Shown: positions 1 through 11,156, numbered from the stretch's first letter. The stretch is DNA of 64,000 nt from Botryosphaeria dothidea (GCA_011503125.2 WWBZ02000033.1:3968001-4032000), one strand, 5' to 3'. A program made the numbers and translations. Notes: generated by a model not told the origin, from the letters alone.

Positions 1-1466
1 CGGAGAAGACCGCTACTAGTTAGAGTTTAGAATAAGGTCTTCTAACCTTCTAGAGGAGGCTGGCTATCCTAGAAGGTAATGCTTTACGAGTTAAGCTAAT
101 TAGAGAAGCCTACGATAAGCCTATAACGGGGCACCCCGGAGAAAGAAGAACGATTAACCTTCTTAGGAATCGATACTACTAGAAAGGTATAAAAAACGAT
201 ATTAAGCGGTACGTGCGGAACTATTACTCCTATAAGAGAGCGAAGCCTAGTAATAATCCCTACTATGGTCTTCTTAAGCTACTTCCGATTCCGCATCGCC
301 CTTAGAAAGACCTTACCTGCGATTTTATCGTAAAACTACCCGTCTACGAGGGGAGTAACGCCGTTCTCGTAGTAATAGACAGATTCTTAAAAATAAGACA
401 TTTTATACTATACTCTACCACGGCGACGGCTAGAGATCTAGCCAGATTATTTAAGAATTACGTCTAGAAGATTTACGGCCTTCTAAATAGTATTCTCTCG
501 GACCGAGGTCCCTAGTTTATAAGCGAATTCTAGAGAGAACTCTATAAACTTCTAGATATCGAGGTAAAGCTATCGACGGTATACTACCCGGAGACGGACG
601 GATAATCTAAGAACGCGAATAAGGAGATAGAGACCTATTTAAGGTACTTTATTAACTACTATTAGGACGACTAGGTTTCTTAGCTATTCTCCGCGGAATA
701 CGTAGCCAACGCTAATACCTCTACGTCCTCTACCGTTAGTCCTTTCTTTACTATATATAGATACGAACCGCGTCTATTATTTAACTAGGACCCTCGCCTA
801 GTAACTAACGACCCCGTTATTAATTAGAACCGCGAGAAAGCTACGGAAATAGCAAAGAAAATAGAGGGCATCTAGGTATAGTATAAAGAAAGACTACGGG
901 TAAGCTAGGAAGTTTAGACCCGAAACGTAAACCGCTACCGTAAGGACGTTACGTTTAAGATAGGCGATAGAGTCTTCTTAACCACTCGGAATATTAATTA
1001 GAGTAGGCCTTCGCGGAAACTCTCCGCGAAGAGAATTAGTCCTTACCCTATTACCGCTAAGATAGAATATATCTATCGGTTAGACCTTCCTTCCGGATTA
1101 AACTTATATCTAGTAATATACGCTAGTAAACTTACTAAGGATCTAAATAACCCGCTAGAAGGTTAGTTATCTAAGCCTTAGTAACTAATTAAGGTAGACG
1201 GTAAGAAAGAGTAGATCGTAGAGGAGATCCTAGACTCTAAGAAAAAGTATAGATATATTTATTATCGTATTTAATAGGCCGATTAGCCTCCGGACCCTTA
1301 ATAGTACCCCGCTAATAACTTTAACTACGCCCTAAGAAAGCTTTAGGCTTTCTATTAGAAGTATCTAGAGAAGCCTAGCCTATTATAGCTACTAAAGATA
1401 TAGCTTAAAATCGACGCCGAATTAATAGAGTAAGCTCCGGAGATCTTACGCTAAAGGGGGGAGTAA
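1..1466 (+). pseudogene. RIP-destroyed Ty3/gypsy pol end: integrase plus chromodomain
   Basis: Read on the + strand with TAG/TAA taken as former Gln/Trp codons, this stretch gives one continuous gypsy pol C-terminus. An HPGERRT motif lies near 130-150. The D,D,E integrase core has its first Asp near 320, SDRG near 497 and the PETDG-to-E block near 590-625. Near 960-1130 come the post-integrase lines IGDRVFL and YASKLTKD, and a chromodomain-like segment (EWIVEEILDSKK) lies near 1208-1245. Every stop seen is TAG or TAA in positions explained by CAG, CAA or TGG to TA, the RIP pattern. CA and TG dinucleotides are almost absent. The element is cut by the left window edge, so gag, RT and the 5' LTR are not visible. 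It is non-functional. The 3' LTR follows directly. Confidence 0.85.
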
Positions 1467-1683
1467 TATTACGATTCTATATAAGAGTACCTATCGTAGG
1501 GTAGAGGACGGGCGTAGGATCCGGATTAATTATTTTTTCTTTAGCTTACTTATTTATTAGTTAGCGTATAAGACGATATTTCTTTACTCTATATCTACTA
1601 TACCTTTCTCTCTTTTTCTCTTTAGCTTAGAAACTTCGTTCTATTATATCTACTTCGAATTTAGTTTAGTAATAGTCGTAATA
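1467..1683 (+). repeat. 3' LTR of the Ty3/gypsy element
   Basis: A purine tract (aaggggggag, about 1454-1463) lies just before TATTACGA at 1467, and the segment closes with TCGTAATA at 1683. Undoing RIP at the ends gives TG...CA termini with short inverted ends (TGTTACGA / TCGTAACA), as expected of an LTR of about 217 bp. Clear copia-type coding sequence begins right after it, which fixes the 3' boundary. The partner LTR is outside the window, so LTR identity cannot be measured. Confidence 0.65.
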
Positions 1684-2083
1684 AGTAAGGTTCTTAAGTA
1701 GAAGATACCCTTTAAGGTTACTTATAGTATTAAACTAAACGTAGCTTATATAAGAGTCTACGAATATAAGGCCTACGCCCTTAATAAAAATATCCCGCGT
1801 AGTAATAAGCTCTAAGAACGAGCTCTTATTAGTTATCTTATTAGTTACGACTCTACTAATATCTACTAAATATAGTATCTACTAGAGAACTATATTATTC
1901 GCTTAAGAGACGTTAGTTTTAACGAGTTATTAAAATACTTACTAGATAAGTAAGAGTAGTATTAAGAAATCTAGAATATAGAAGAGGAGCCTTAGAAGGT
2001 TATTCCTCGTATTCGTTTAAGCTCTAAAAATCTTATTACGTTAGATTTATTATCTAGTAAGAGTAAGAAGATAACTTATAAGT
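1684..2083 (+). pseudogene. Ty1/copia pol fragment, part 1 (post-integrase linker)
   Basis: Conceptual + strand reading gives the copia segment just after the integrase core, with motifs resembling YKAYALNKNIPRS, RALISYLISYDSTNIY and RLRDVSFNELL. All stops are RIP-type TAG/TAA. The left end abuts the gypsy LTR, so the gypsy element probably inserted into this copia element. The right end is interrupted at 2084-2097 by two LINE insertions; the copia-like reading frame appears to resume at 8146. No functional product is possible. Confidence 0.7.
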
Positions 2084-2097
2084 AAACTACTAATATA
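2084..2097. repeat. Target-site duplication, copy 1 (aaactactaatata)
   Basis: The 14-mer aaactactaatata occurs at 2084-2097, 7232-7245 and 8132-8145, exactly at the outer edges of the two stacked LINE copies A and B. Three copies are what two successive insertions into one site leave behind. The length matches the 15-bp duplications of LINE C and of the SINE, so the same endonuclease type is plausible. Confidence 0.85.
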
Positions 2098-2335
2098 GAT
2101 AGATAGATAAATTCATTTCTTCCCGATATAGCTCCCTTACGGGTCCATGCGGGGCTGGCTATCTATAGTTATTTTACACGAGGGGGAAAACCTTTTCGCC
2201 TGGCAAAAACCCCTCCTCTCTCTCTGGGCATGCTATCCTATACTAGTTCTTGTTTTTCCTTCTTACCAGTAGCGGCTGCTATGGCAGCCCTACATTCACC
2301 TACTAGACCTATCCCTTCAGTCCTTGTCCTCGTAG

Positions 2336-5300
2336 TTATCCGGATCCTGGTGGTCCTGGTGGTCCTCCTGGTTCCTCTTCCTGGTTGTCCTCCTGGATTA
2401 GTTCCCTTGCCAGGCTGAATTGCTTGAGCAGCCCTAGGCGTAAGAACCAGTCTATTGCTGCTTTGATTCCCTTCTTCGTTGAGAGGAGGGAATAGTAGTC
2501 CGTAGTCCCTGCCCTTTGGAGCATCTGTGCCCTGCCCTGTTGGAAGTGGGGGCAGAAGAGGAGGATGTGCTTTGGGGTTTGTCTATGCCAGCCGCATGGA
2601 CAGGCAGGGCTAGGGTGTCCTGGCACCTTGCGCCTAGAGAGGAAGTCCTCTAGTCCAATATGCTCAGTACGCAGTAGAGTGGCGAGTGTGCTCTGTGGCT
2701 TAGACAGTTCGCTGTGAATTTGTCGAATCTTTGGGTTCCACTGTGTGCTTTGGGCTACTGGCTTATCTTGCCTTCCTTGGCTGGTAAACTTTGTCCATCT
2801 CTTCTTCCACTTATTCCTATATGCTATGCGTAGTCTTGTTCGCTCCGGAAGACTCTGGTAGGTAGGGGGGCAGTAGTTAAGGAGGGCTGTTGCTCTTTCT
2901 CTAAGCAGAGTTCTTCTGGCTGGGCCGGCTGTGCCTCTGGTGCCTAGTGTAGCCCGGGCTATCTCTTTAATGCTCTGGCAAGTGTCCTCTACCACCATTG
3001 CCACTAGGCCATCCCTAGATCTAATAGTCTGGGCCAGCGCCAGTTCGTCCAGGTAGAGTGAGAGTGGGGAAATCCCCGTCTCGTGCTCTAAAGTTTGTGT
3101 GCTGGTTGACTTGTATGCCCCTGAGATGGTGCGTAGGCACTGGTTTTGGATCTTCTGCAGTGGCTGGGTGGCTGTCTTTCTCCACCCTGGGGTTCCCTCT
3201 GGGACGTGCCATACCCCACAGCCGTAGGTCATGACTGGTCTCACCACAGCCATATAGATATGGCGGGCTTTAGTAAATGAAGCTCCCCAGGTGGATGCTG
3301 CGAGTCTAGAGAGAGATATGCACTATTTGATTGCCTTGGCTCCTGTTTCCCTAATGTGGGGTCCCCATCTAAGCTTGTTGTCTACGTGGACTCCTAGAAT
3401 CTTGATTGTAGGCTCTGGGCATCCAGCAAATCCAGGGATACGGATCTCTGCTGCCATATTAAATCTTCTTGGTTTTCTTGTAAAATGAATGAGGTGATAC
3501 TTGTCAGGCGAGAAAGCTGACCCGTGGGTAGCTGCCCAGCGCTCGCAAATTTGATGTACGCCCTCTAGTGTCCTACAGTTTTGTTCTGTAGATCTACTAA
3601 AGGTTAGAATATTAGTATCATCGACGAATCCAAGGGGGAAGGTATTGCCCCTGCGTAGCTGTGTAAGTAGGTTAGAGGCAAAGAATAGGTAGAGGATCGG
3701 AGATAGTGAGGATCCCTGGGGAATCCCGGTTGAGGTCTAGATTGGTGGACTGGTAAAGTCTCCGAAGGATAGCTGAGTGGTACGGTCCTGTAGAAAGGAT
3801 CGAGTGAATCTTTCTACCCATTCTGGGAGTTTTGCCATCCTCATATTGTAGAGAAGCCTTCTATGAGATACGTGGTCATATGCTCCCGAGATATCCAGGC
3901 TGAGGACTAAAGCCACCAGCCCTGGATCTTGTGCCCAGACAGTATGGATCTGTTCTGTGAGCAGGTCGAGAGCTGCTACTGCGGACCTGTTTCTCCTAGC
4001 TCCCATCTGTGTATTAGGGAGCAGGCCGTATGCTTCAGTAGCCTAGGAGATTCTATCTGCTATAATCCTCTCAAGTAGCTTCCCTAGCGTATTAAGTAGG
4101 GCAATCGGCCTAAATGATTTGGCTTTGGTATAGTTATCCCTCTGTGGTTTCCTTAGGACTACGGTAATGGAGCTTTTGAACTGCCTAGGGTGGTATGCAA
4201 GTGCGAGGTATCCCTGGAAGAGCCTAGTGAGTGGTCCGCTTAGTGTCTGAGCGCACTGCTTTAGGAACCTATTGATAATCTTATCTGGGCCTGGTGCCTT
4301 ATCTGGGGGGAGCTTCTTGATGGTATGGAGGACCTGCTCTTCAGTAAGGTCTTGAGGGATCTCCACTGGCTCTGGGTATATACACCCATCCAGATCTGAG
4401 AGGTCGGTGGCCCTAGGAGGGGGGAAGAACTGGTTGGTAAGGATTTCTGCCTTGGCCGGATTGTCGTAGCGCAGTTGTCCATCTGCTCCCTGGAGGGGTG
4501 GGAACTGAGGTGGGGCTGGAGGCTCTAGTGCCCTTGTTCTTGCCCACTTTGAGAGCTTCCAGAGTGCAGATGGGTCTGAGGTGATCTCAGCTACTGTTCT
4601 GCGCCATACTTTTATTCTATCCCTTCTGATCTGCCTCTTCTTGCTATTAGCAATAGTTTGGTATACCACCCAGTCCTCCTCCCTCCCTGTGGCTGTCCAT
4701 TTCCTTCTAGCTGCTCTCGCCTGGTGCACTAGGTCCGAACACTCCTTTGTCCATTGTATGGAGGCCCAGGGCGAGGGTCTCGCCACTGGGATGGTTTCCT
4801 GGATTGTTCTTTGGATGACCTCCTGGAGTAGTTCTGTAAAGTAGTCTAGGTCTGCTTTCGTATTAAGAGGGGCTGCTCTAAGGTATTCGAGCTTTGTTTG
4901 GAGCACCTGATTGGTTCTATTCCAGTCTGCTTTTTTCCACTGGGGCCTTGGAGGACGTGGTTCTGTAGGGGTAGGGGAGATATCAAGCATGGTGAGGATA
5001 GGTAGGTGGTCTGAGGAGGATTCGAGCTCCTAACTAACTCTACAGCTAAGGATCCTCTTCTCTAGCCACCGTGTGGTAAAGATAAGGTCTAGGGTACTCT
5101 CGCTACTACCCTCTCTCCTAGTAATAGTACCTCTTGGAAGGGCTAGGTTAAGGCTAGCTGTCGTAGCTATTTTAATAAGGTCGTCTGCAAGAGTATGGTG
5201 TGTAGGGGAGGTAATGCCTCCCCAGGTAGGATGGTGAAGGTTAAAGTCCCCTAGTAGGACATGCTCCCCTGGTTTTCTAAGGGCTTCTGGGAGAAGCGCT

Positions 5301-5671
5301 AAGGTTTCTAGAGCCGTACTAGTGTGGGAGGCTGGTGGGGGGTTATAGCAGTTATGGATGTAGATTGTATGTGTCCTAGTAATGAGGGATAGTGTGATGA
5401 GATCTGGTGAATGGACTATTGCTTGCCAGGAGTCGGGGCTAATGGCCTTGCTTATAAAGAAGCAGGTTCTTGCCACTCCCTCCTGGGGAAAAACTGTGTG
5501 GTAGGCAGGGTGTCTTGCTGTTGTCTTGACCCTCGGGTTCCTCCAAGGTTCCTGGATGGCCAGGATATGGTGGATCTTTGGGTCCACTTCCTTAAAGAGC
5601 GGGAGCATTACCCTATCCTTACTCTTATGGACGTTATACTGTACGATGGAGAGAGAGCCTATGTCTAACAT
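2336..5671 (-). pseudogene. LINE A ORF2, endonuclease and reverse transcriptase
   Basis: A 1,112-codon frame is broken by four TAG codons (near 5030, 4043, 3737 and 3323) and no frameshift. The N-terminus is an APE-type endonuclease: VQYNVHKSKD near the start, AIQEPWRN, LLGDFNLHHPTWGG and STLDLIF. The central part is a LINE reverse transcriptase, with LRKPQRD...SFRPIALLNTLGKLLE, DISGAYDHV, TGIPQGSSLSPILY and the catalytic FVDD box near 3620. The C-terminus ends in a Cys/His cluster of the form CPCGWHRQTPKHILLFC. I find no RNase H signature (no TDGS-like motif) between RT and that cluster, although Tad-clade elements usually carry one. Each stop is explained by CAG or TGG turning into TAG. Confidence 0.88.
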
Positions 5672-7224
5672 TGACTTCCTTCCATCTCTAGGTCCGGCTG
5701 CGAGGGGGCTAGTGGTGTGGGCTGTGAGGAGGGAGTTCCCGCGGGCTCCTCTAAGGCGTGTTGTGAGCTGTTAAGTCCAGTGAACCTCATTTGGTTAGGA
5801 GGCGGGGGGCGGCTTAAGTCTCTTGGCCTGCCTGGTCCCCTCTTGACCGGCTCCTCCTCCCTGATCCTCTTCCTTGGTCCGACCGTCAGCCAGTTAGTTT
5901 GGGGCTGTGTCTTGGTTATCAGGGGTCCTTCCCGGTGCCTTTCTGGTGCTGCTAGGCGGGCCTGGGCGGCCTTAGCATGGCAGGCTCTGCGTGTTGGGCA
6001 GACGTTGCTCCAGGCTGTGTGCCTTTGGGAGCAGTTTGCGCACTGCGTGCTTTCCTTAGGGTAGTCCCTAGTATTATGTGCCTTGCCGCACTGTCCACAC
6101 TTTTCCTCCTTTTTACAGTGGTTGGTAATATGACCGTAGGCCTGGCACTTAAAACACTGGGTTACTATGAAGGCTGCATTATAGTACTACGCTATATAGA
6201 TAGCAAAGTTAATAACAAGCCCCTTATCAATAATCTGGTTAGCGGTTTCGGGGTTTGTAGTACTGAGGATGATGGCTAAGTGAGTTTTCCCCTCTGGGAG
6301 CTTCCTCTTTAGCCAGGCCAGCTTGCTGATACGTAGTCCTGGGTGTAGAGATAGGTTCTGCTCCTGGATGGTTTGGATGGCTTGGGGGTCTGTGGTATCG
6401 ATTCCTTCTCGAGGGACGTTGTGTACTAGCACTGAGTATAGCTGCTGGTTAGGCCTGACTTCTTTTCCCAGTCCTGTAGTCCATTCCTGGTCCTGGAGAA
6501 GGGCTGTTCTGGTTGCTTCATCCGGTATAAAGATCCTAACGTCTCCACTGGGGAGCTTCTTGGCAGCAAGTACTTTCTTGCACGCCCAGCTTTTTCCTGC
6601 CTGGATCTTTCTGATGATTGCCTCATTTGAGAGCTTGGCTATTTCTTATCTGTTTGCTATCTCTAGGAAGTAGAGGGTAAGTTCAGTGGTGGCTGGGGGG
6701 GTAGGGGGCTTCGGGGCTGCTTGGGCTGCAATTTATGCCCAGCTACGAGTATTGGGTGTGGGTGTAGAGGTAGCCTGGATACGGTTGACTATCTTTTGGA
6801 CCTGTTGGACCTCTTTGAGGATGTCCTTAAGGCCTGGCTCCTTGGTGGCTGCCTCCTAGCAGATAGTAATATGATCCTGGAAGATTGTCTTGGCAATGTC
6901 GAGAAAATTTTTCACCTGGCTGGAGAGGACTAAAGGGAGGCTAGCGGATATTTGTAGGGCTTGGAGGAGGGTGTCTGCTGTTTTTGAGGCTCTCTCAACG
7001 TATTCTACGCTATACTAGGTGCTCTGCGGTTTCTTGGGGGTGTATTAGGGCTGGGTAGGGGTAGTCACTGGGGGAGGCTGTTCGCCTCTTCCTGTGTCCT
7101 CTACATCAACCACTTCGCGGCTGCAGTTGTCTTGAGTACTGTTTTGGGACTCGCGAAGCCTAGGATAGTCCCTAGGGCCCTCTCCCGGCGCCGTAGCTTG
7201 GGGTCGATTTTTTGGTGTGGTCAT
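5665..7224 (-). pseudogene. LINE A ORF1, gag-like nucleic-acid-binding protein
   Basis: A 520-codon frame starts at ATG 7224, seven bases from the element end, and stops at TAG 5665-5667. Near its C-terminus (about 6150-6010) are two or more zinc knuckles. The first is a perfect CX2CX4HX4C (CFKCQAYGHITNHC), followed by CGQCGKAHNTRDY and a further C-rich segment. Such proteins coat LINE RNA. About six nonsense codons interrupt it, all TAG or TAA where CAG, CAA or TGG would restore sense; no frameshift was seen. The stop overlaps the ORF2 start in the heptamer ATGTTAG (5665-5671). That arrangement would suit termination-reinitiation on one mRNA, but this is inference. Confidence 0.8.
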
Positions 7225-7231
7225 GTTTTTT

Positions 7232-7245
7232 AAACTACTAATATA
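7232..7245. repeat. Target-site duplication, copy 2 (aaactactaatata)
   Basis: The middle copy of the 14-mer lies between the 5' end of LINE A and the 3' tail of LINE B. It shows that the two LINEs entered at the same phosphodiester position on separate occasions. Confidence 0.85.
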
Positions 7246-8131
7246 AATAGATAAATTTATTTCTTCTCGATATAGCTCCCTTACGGGTCTATACGGGGCT
7301 AGCTATCTATAGTTATTTTATATAAGGGGGAAAATCTTTTCGCCTAGTAAAAACCCCTCCTCTCTCTCTAGGCATACTATCCTATACTAGTTCTTATTTT
7401 TTCTTCTTATTAGTAGCGGCTGCTATAGTAGCCTTATATTTACTAACTAGATCTATCTCTTTAGTCCTTATTCTCGTAGTTATCTAGGTTCTAGTAGTCC
7501 TAGTAGTCCTAGTAGTTCTCCTAGTTTCTCTTTCTAGTTATTCTTCTAGATTAGTTCTCTTACTAGGCTAAATTACTTAAGTAGCCCTAGGCGTAAGAAC
7601 TAGTCTATTACTACTTTAATTCTCTTCTTCGTTAAGAGAAGGAAATAGTAGTCCGTAGTCCCTACTCTTTAGAGTATCTATATCCTATTCTATTAGAAGT
7701 AGAAGTAGAAGAGAAGAATATACTTTAGGGTTTATCTATACTAGCCGTATAGATAGATAGGGCTAGAGTATTCTAGCACCTTACGCCTTAAAAGGAAGTC
7801 CTCTAGTCTAATATACTCTATACGTAGTAGAGTAGCGAGTATACTCTATAGCTTAGATAGTTCGCTATAGATTTATCTAACTTTCGGGTTCTACTATATA
7901 CTTTAAACTACTAGCTTATCTTACCTTTCTTAGCTAGTAAACTTTATCTATCTCTTCTTCTACTTATTTCTATATACTATACGTAGTCTCGTTCGCTCCG
8001 GAAGACTCTAGTAGGTAGAGGGGTAGTAGTTAAGAAGGGCTGTTGCCCTTTCTCTAAGTAGAGTTCTTCTAGCTAGGCCGGCTATGCCTCCGGCGCCTAG
8101 TATAGCCCGGGCTATCTCTTTAATACTCTAA
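7246..8131 (-). mobile_element. LINE copy B, 5'-truncated, heavily RIPed
   Basis: This is colinear with the 3' 0.9 kb of LINE A (3' tail, 3' UTR, ORF2 C-terminus) but with nearly all CA/TG converted to TA. It ends abruptly at 8131, followed by the third copy of the 14-bp duplication at 8132-8145. A 5'-truncated LINE with an intact tail and duplication is the normal outcome of incomplete target-primed reverse transcription. Being strongly RIPed while A is not, it is older than A. Confidence 0.85.
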
Positions 8132-8145
8132 AAACTACTAATATA
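8132..8145. repeat. Target-site duplication, copy 3 (aaactactaatata)
   Basis: The outer right copy of the 14-mer. The copia-like reading frame continues immediately after it. Confidence 0.85.
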
Positions 8146-8507
8146 GAAGAATAATCTACTTCGTTATTAAATAAATAATAATAATAAGATATACTATCTA
8201 ATAAGCTAGATAAGTAATAAGCTTAACTACGTATACTATCGCCTTCTACTAGAAACGATAATATACTATAACTACTAGGCGATAACGAGCTACCGTTATT
8301 ATCTACTCTTAGAGACTCGTCTTTCTTAAAGAGTAAGAAAAAGAAGTAATAATAAGAGAGACGTCTCGGTTATCTTCTTTCTATTTAATATAATATTAAA
8401 TCTAACCTAGGAGTAGTAAAGGATAATCGTATACTTTTTATAGCTAATATTAACGCGGACTCTAACCTAAATCTAATTATTAAGAGTCTAAGAAATTAAA
8501 GAAGAGC
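8146..8507 (+). pseudogene. Ty1/copia fragment, part 2
   Basis: With the LINE A/B block and two duplication copies removed, the + strand frame of part 1 continues here without a shift, again with only TAG/TAA stops. The reading is a low-complexity, charged linker of the kind found between copia integrase and reverse transcriptase. I cannot place it on the family with certainty. LINE C interrupts it at 8508-8522. Confidence 0.5.
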
Positions 8508-8522
8508 TATATATATTATAAA
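8508..8522. repeat. Target-site duplication of LINE C, left copy
   Basis: The 15-mer tatatatattataaa at 8508-8522 recurs exactly at 10903-10917, directly after the tail of LINE C. Confidence 0.85.
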
Positions 8523-10902
8523 ATAACTATATTACGACAACTAGTCTAAGGTAGAAATCCTTACTAACTAGTTCTTTCTACCTTCTAGGGCTACCGACCT
8601 CTTAGATCTAGATAGGTATATATACCTAGTACTAGTAGAGATTCCCTAAGACCTTACTAAAGAGTAGATTCTCTATACTATTAAGAAGCTTTTCCTAGAT
8701 AAGGTACTAGGCCTAGATAAGATTACTAATAGATTTCTAAAGTAATACGCTAAGATACTAAGGGGACCTCTTACTAGGCTCTTCTAGAGATACCTTATAC
8801 TTAGATACTATTTTAAGTAGTTTAAAAGCTCTATTACCGTAGTTCTTAGGAAACTATAGAGGGACGACTATACTAAAGCTAAGTTATTTAGGCCGATTAC
8901 TTTACTTAATACGCTAGAAAAGCTACTTAAGAGAATTATAGTAGATAGAATCTCCTAGGCTACTAAAGTATACGGCCTACTTTCTAATATATAGATAGGA
9001 GCTAGAAGAAATAGATCTATAGTAGTAGCTCTTAACCTACTTATAGAATAGATCTATACTATCTAGGTATAAGACCTAGAGCTAGTAGCTTTAGTCCTTA
9101 GCCTAGATATCTTAGGAGTATATAATTACGTATTTTATAGAAGGCTTCTCTATAATATAAGAATAGTAAAACTCCTAGAATAGGTAGAAAGATTTACCCG
9201 ATTCTTTCTATAGGACCGTACTACTTAGCTATCCTTCGGAGACTTTACTAGTCTATTAATCTAGACCTTAACCGGGATTCCCTAGAAATCCTTACTATCG
9301 CTAATACTCTATCTATTCTTTACTTCTAATCTACTTATATAGCTACGTAGGAGCAATATCTTCCCCCTTAGATTCGTCGATAATACTAATATCCTAACCT
9401 TTAGTAGATCTATAGAATAGAACTATAGGATACTAGAGGAAGTATATTAAATTTATAAGTACTAGGCAGCTATCTACGGGTTAGCTTTCTCGCCCGATAA
9501 GTATTACCTTATTTATTTTATAAGGAAACTAAGGAGATTTAATATAGTAGCAGGGATCCGTATTCCTAGATTTACTAAATATCTAGAGCCTATAATTAAG
9601 ATTCTAGGAGTCTACGTAGATAATAAGCTTAGATAGAGACTCTATATTAGAAAAATAGAAGCTAAGGTAATTAAATAGTATATATCTCTTTCTAGACTCG
9701 CGGCGTCTATCTAGGGAGCCTTATTTATTAAAGCCCGTTATATCTATACGGCCGTAATAAGGCTAGTTCTTACCTACGGCTATAGGATATAGTATATCCT
9801 AGAGAAAATTCTAGGGTAGAGAAAAATAACTATCTAGCTACTAAAGAAGATCTAAAACTAGTACCTACGTACTATCTTAGGGGCGTATAAGTTAACTAGT
9901 ATATAAACCTTAGAGTATAAGATAGGGATTCCCCTACTCTTACTATACCTAGACGAACTAGTACTAGCCTAGGCTATTAGAGCTAAAAATAGCCTAGTCG
10001 CGATAGTAGTAGAGGAAACTTACTAGAGTATTAAATAGATAACTCGGGCTACTCTAAGTACTAAAGGCGCTACTAGCTCTACTAAAAGAACCCTACTTAG
10101 GAAAAAGATAAACTTACTCCTTAACTACTACTTCTCTACCTACTAGAGTCTTCTAGAGCGAACGAAGCTACGTATAGTATATAGGAATAAGTAGAAGAAG
10201 AGATAGATAAAGTCTACTAGCTAGAAAAGATAAGATAAGCTAGTAGCCTAAAGTATATAGTAAAACCTAAAAATTAGATAAATCTATAGCGAACTATCTA
10301 AGCTATAGAGTATACTCGCTATTCTACTACGTATAGAGTATATTAGACTAGAGGACTTTCTCTTAAGGCGTAAGATACTAGGATACTCTAATCCTACCTA
10401 TCTATACGGCTAGTATAGATAAACTCTAAAGTATATTCTCCTCTTCTACCTCTACTTCTAATAGAGTAGAATATAGATACTTTAAAGGATAGAAACTACG
10501 GACTACTACTCCCTTCTCTTAATAAAGAAGGAGATTAAAGTAGTAATAGGCTAGTTCCTACGCCTAGGGCTACTTAGTTAGTTTAGTCTTACTAGAAAAC
10601 TAATCTAGAAGAATAACTAAGAAGAGGAACTAGAAGGACTACCGGGAATACTAGAACCCGGATAACTACGAGAATAAGAACTAAAGAGGTAGGGCTAGTA
10701 GGCGAATATAGAGCTACTATAGTAGCCGCTACCGGTAAGAAGAAAAAATAGAACTAGTAGGAATAAATAGGCCTAGATAGAAAGAAGGGGTTTTTACTAG
10801 GCGATAAGATTTTCCCCCTCGAGTAAAATAACTATAGATAGCTAGCCCCGTATAGACCCGTAAGGGAGCTATATCGGGAAGAAATAAATTTATCTATCTA
10901 TC
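8523..10902 (+). mobile_element. LINE copy C, 5'-truncated, heavily RIPed, opposite orientation
   Basis: This + strand copy of the same LINE begins inside ORF2, upstream of the reverse transcriptase core, and runs to the (TATC)n tail at about 10889-10902. The RT is recognisable by conceptual reading, including the FVDD box near 9375. Essentially every CA/TG is now TA, so ORF2 is riddled with TAG/TAA. It is bounded by an exact 15-bp duplication (8508-8522 and 10903-10917). It is dead and can move only if supplied with enzymes in trans. Confidence 0.88.
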
Positions 10903-10917
10903 TATATATATTATAAA
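10903..10917. repeat. Target-site duplication of LINE C, right copy
   Basis: This is the second copy of tatatatattataaa. About 45 bp of the interrupted host sequence (10918-10962) follow before the next LINE tail. Confidence 0.85.
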
Positions 10918-10963
10918 GATTATTAGTAACGCTTATTATAACTAGACCTTTCTCGCCGTAAGT

Positions 10964-11156
10964 ATATATAGATAAATTTATTTCTTCTCGATATAGCTTC
11001 CTTACGGGTCTATACGAAGCTAGCTATTTATAGTTATTTTATATAAGAAAGAAAATCTTTTCGCCTAGTAAAAACCCCTTTTCTCTCTCTAGATATACTA
11101 TTTTATATTAGTTTTTATTTTTTCTTCTTACTAGTAGTAGCTACTATAGTAGCTCT
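10964..11156 (-). mobile_element. LINE copy D, 3' end only, heavily RIPed
   Basis: About 190 bp match the extreme 3' end of LINE A (tail and 3' UTR, - strand) with RIP substitutions. The match stops near 11156, where sequence from the opposite, 5' end of the same LINE begins on the other strand. See the inverted segment at 11157-11340. Confidence 0.75.

Larger units (their letters stand above)
2098..7231 (-). mobile_element. Full-length Tad/I-like non-LTR retrotransposon (LINE copy A), lightly RIPed
   Basis: The element is about 5.13 kb, transcribed leftward. Its 5' end (aaaaaacatgacc on the - strand) is at 7231 and its 3' end is a (TATC)n tail at 2098-2110. It carries two ORFs: a gag-like protein with zinc knuckles (7224-5665) and endonuclease plus reverse transcriptase (5671-2336). 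Unlike its surroundings it keeps abundant CA and TG dinucleotides. Both ORFs hold frame from end to end and are interrupted only by TAG/TAA codons derivable from CAG, CAA or TGG, so it has had a light RIP dose. Flanking 14-bp duplications (2084-2097, 7232-7245) mark the insertion. The 5' leader before the first ATG is only about 7 nt, so an internal or upstream promoter is needed. It is probably the youngest insertion in this cluster. Confidence 0.9.

Noticed and set aside
2230..2418. Small + strand hydrophobic frame near the LINE 3' end
   Set aside because: It overlaps the 3' UTR and ORF2 end of the LINE on the other strand, and a version recurs in copy E at 11482. It is LINE sequence, not a gene.
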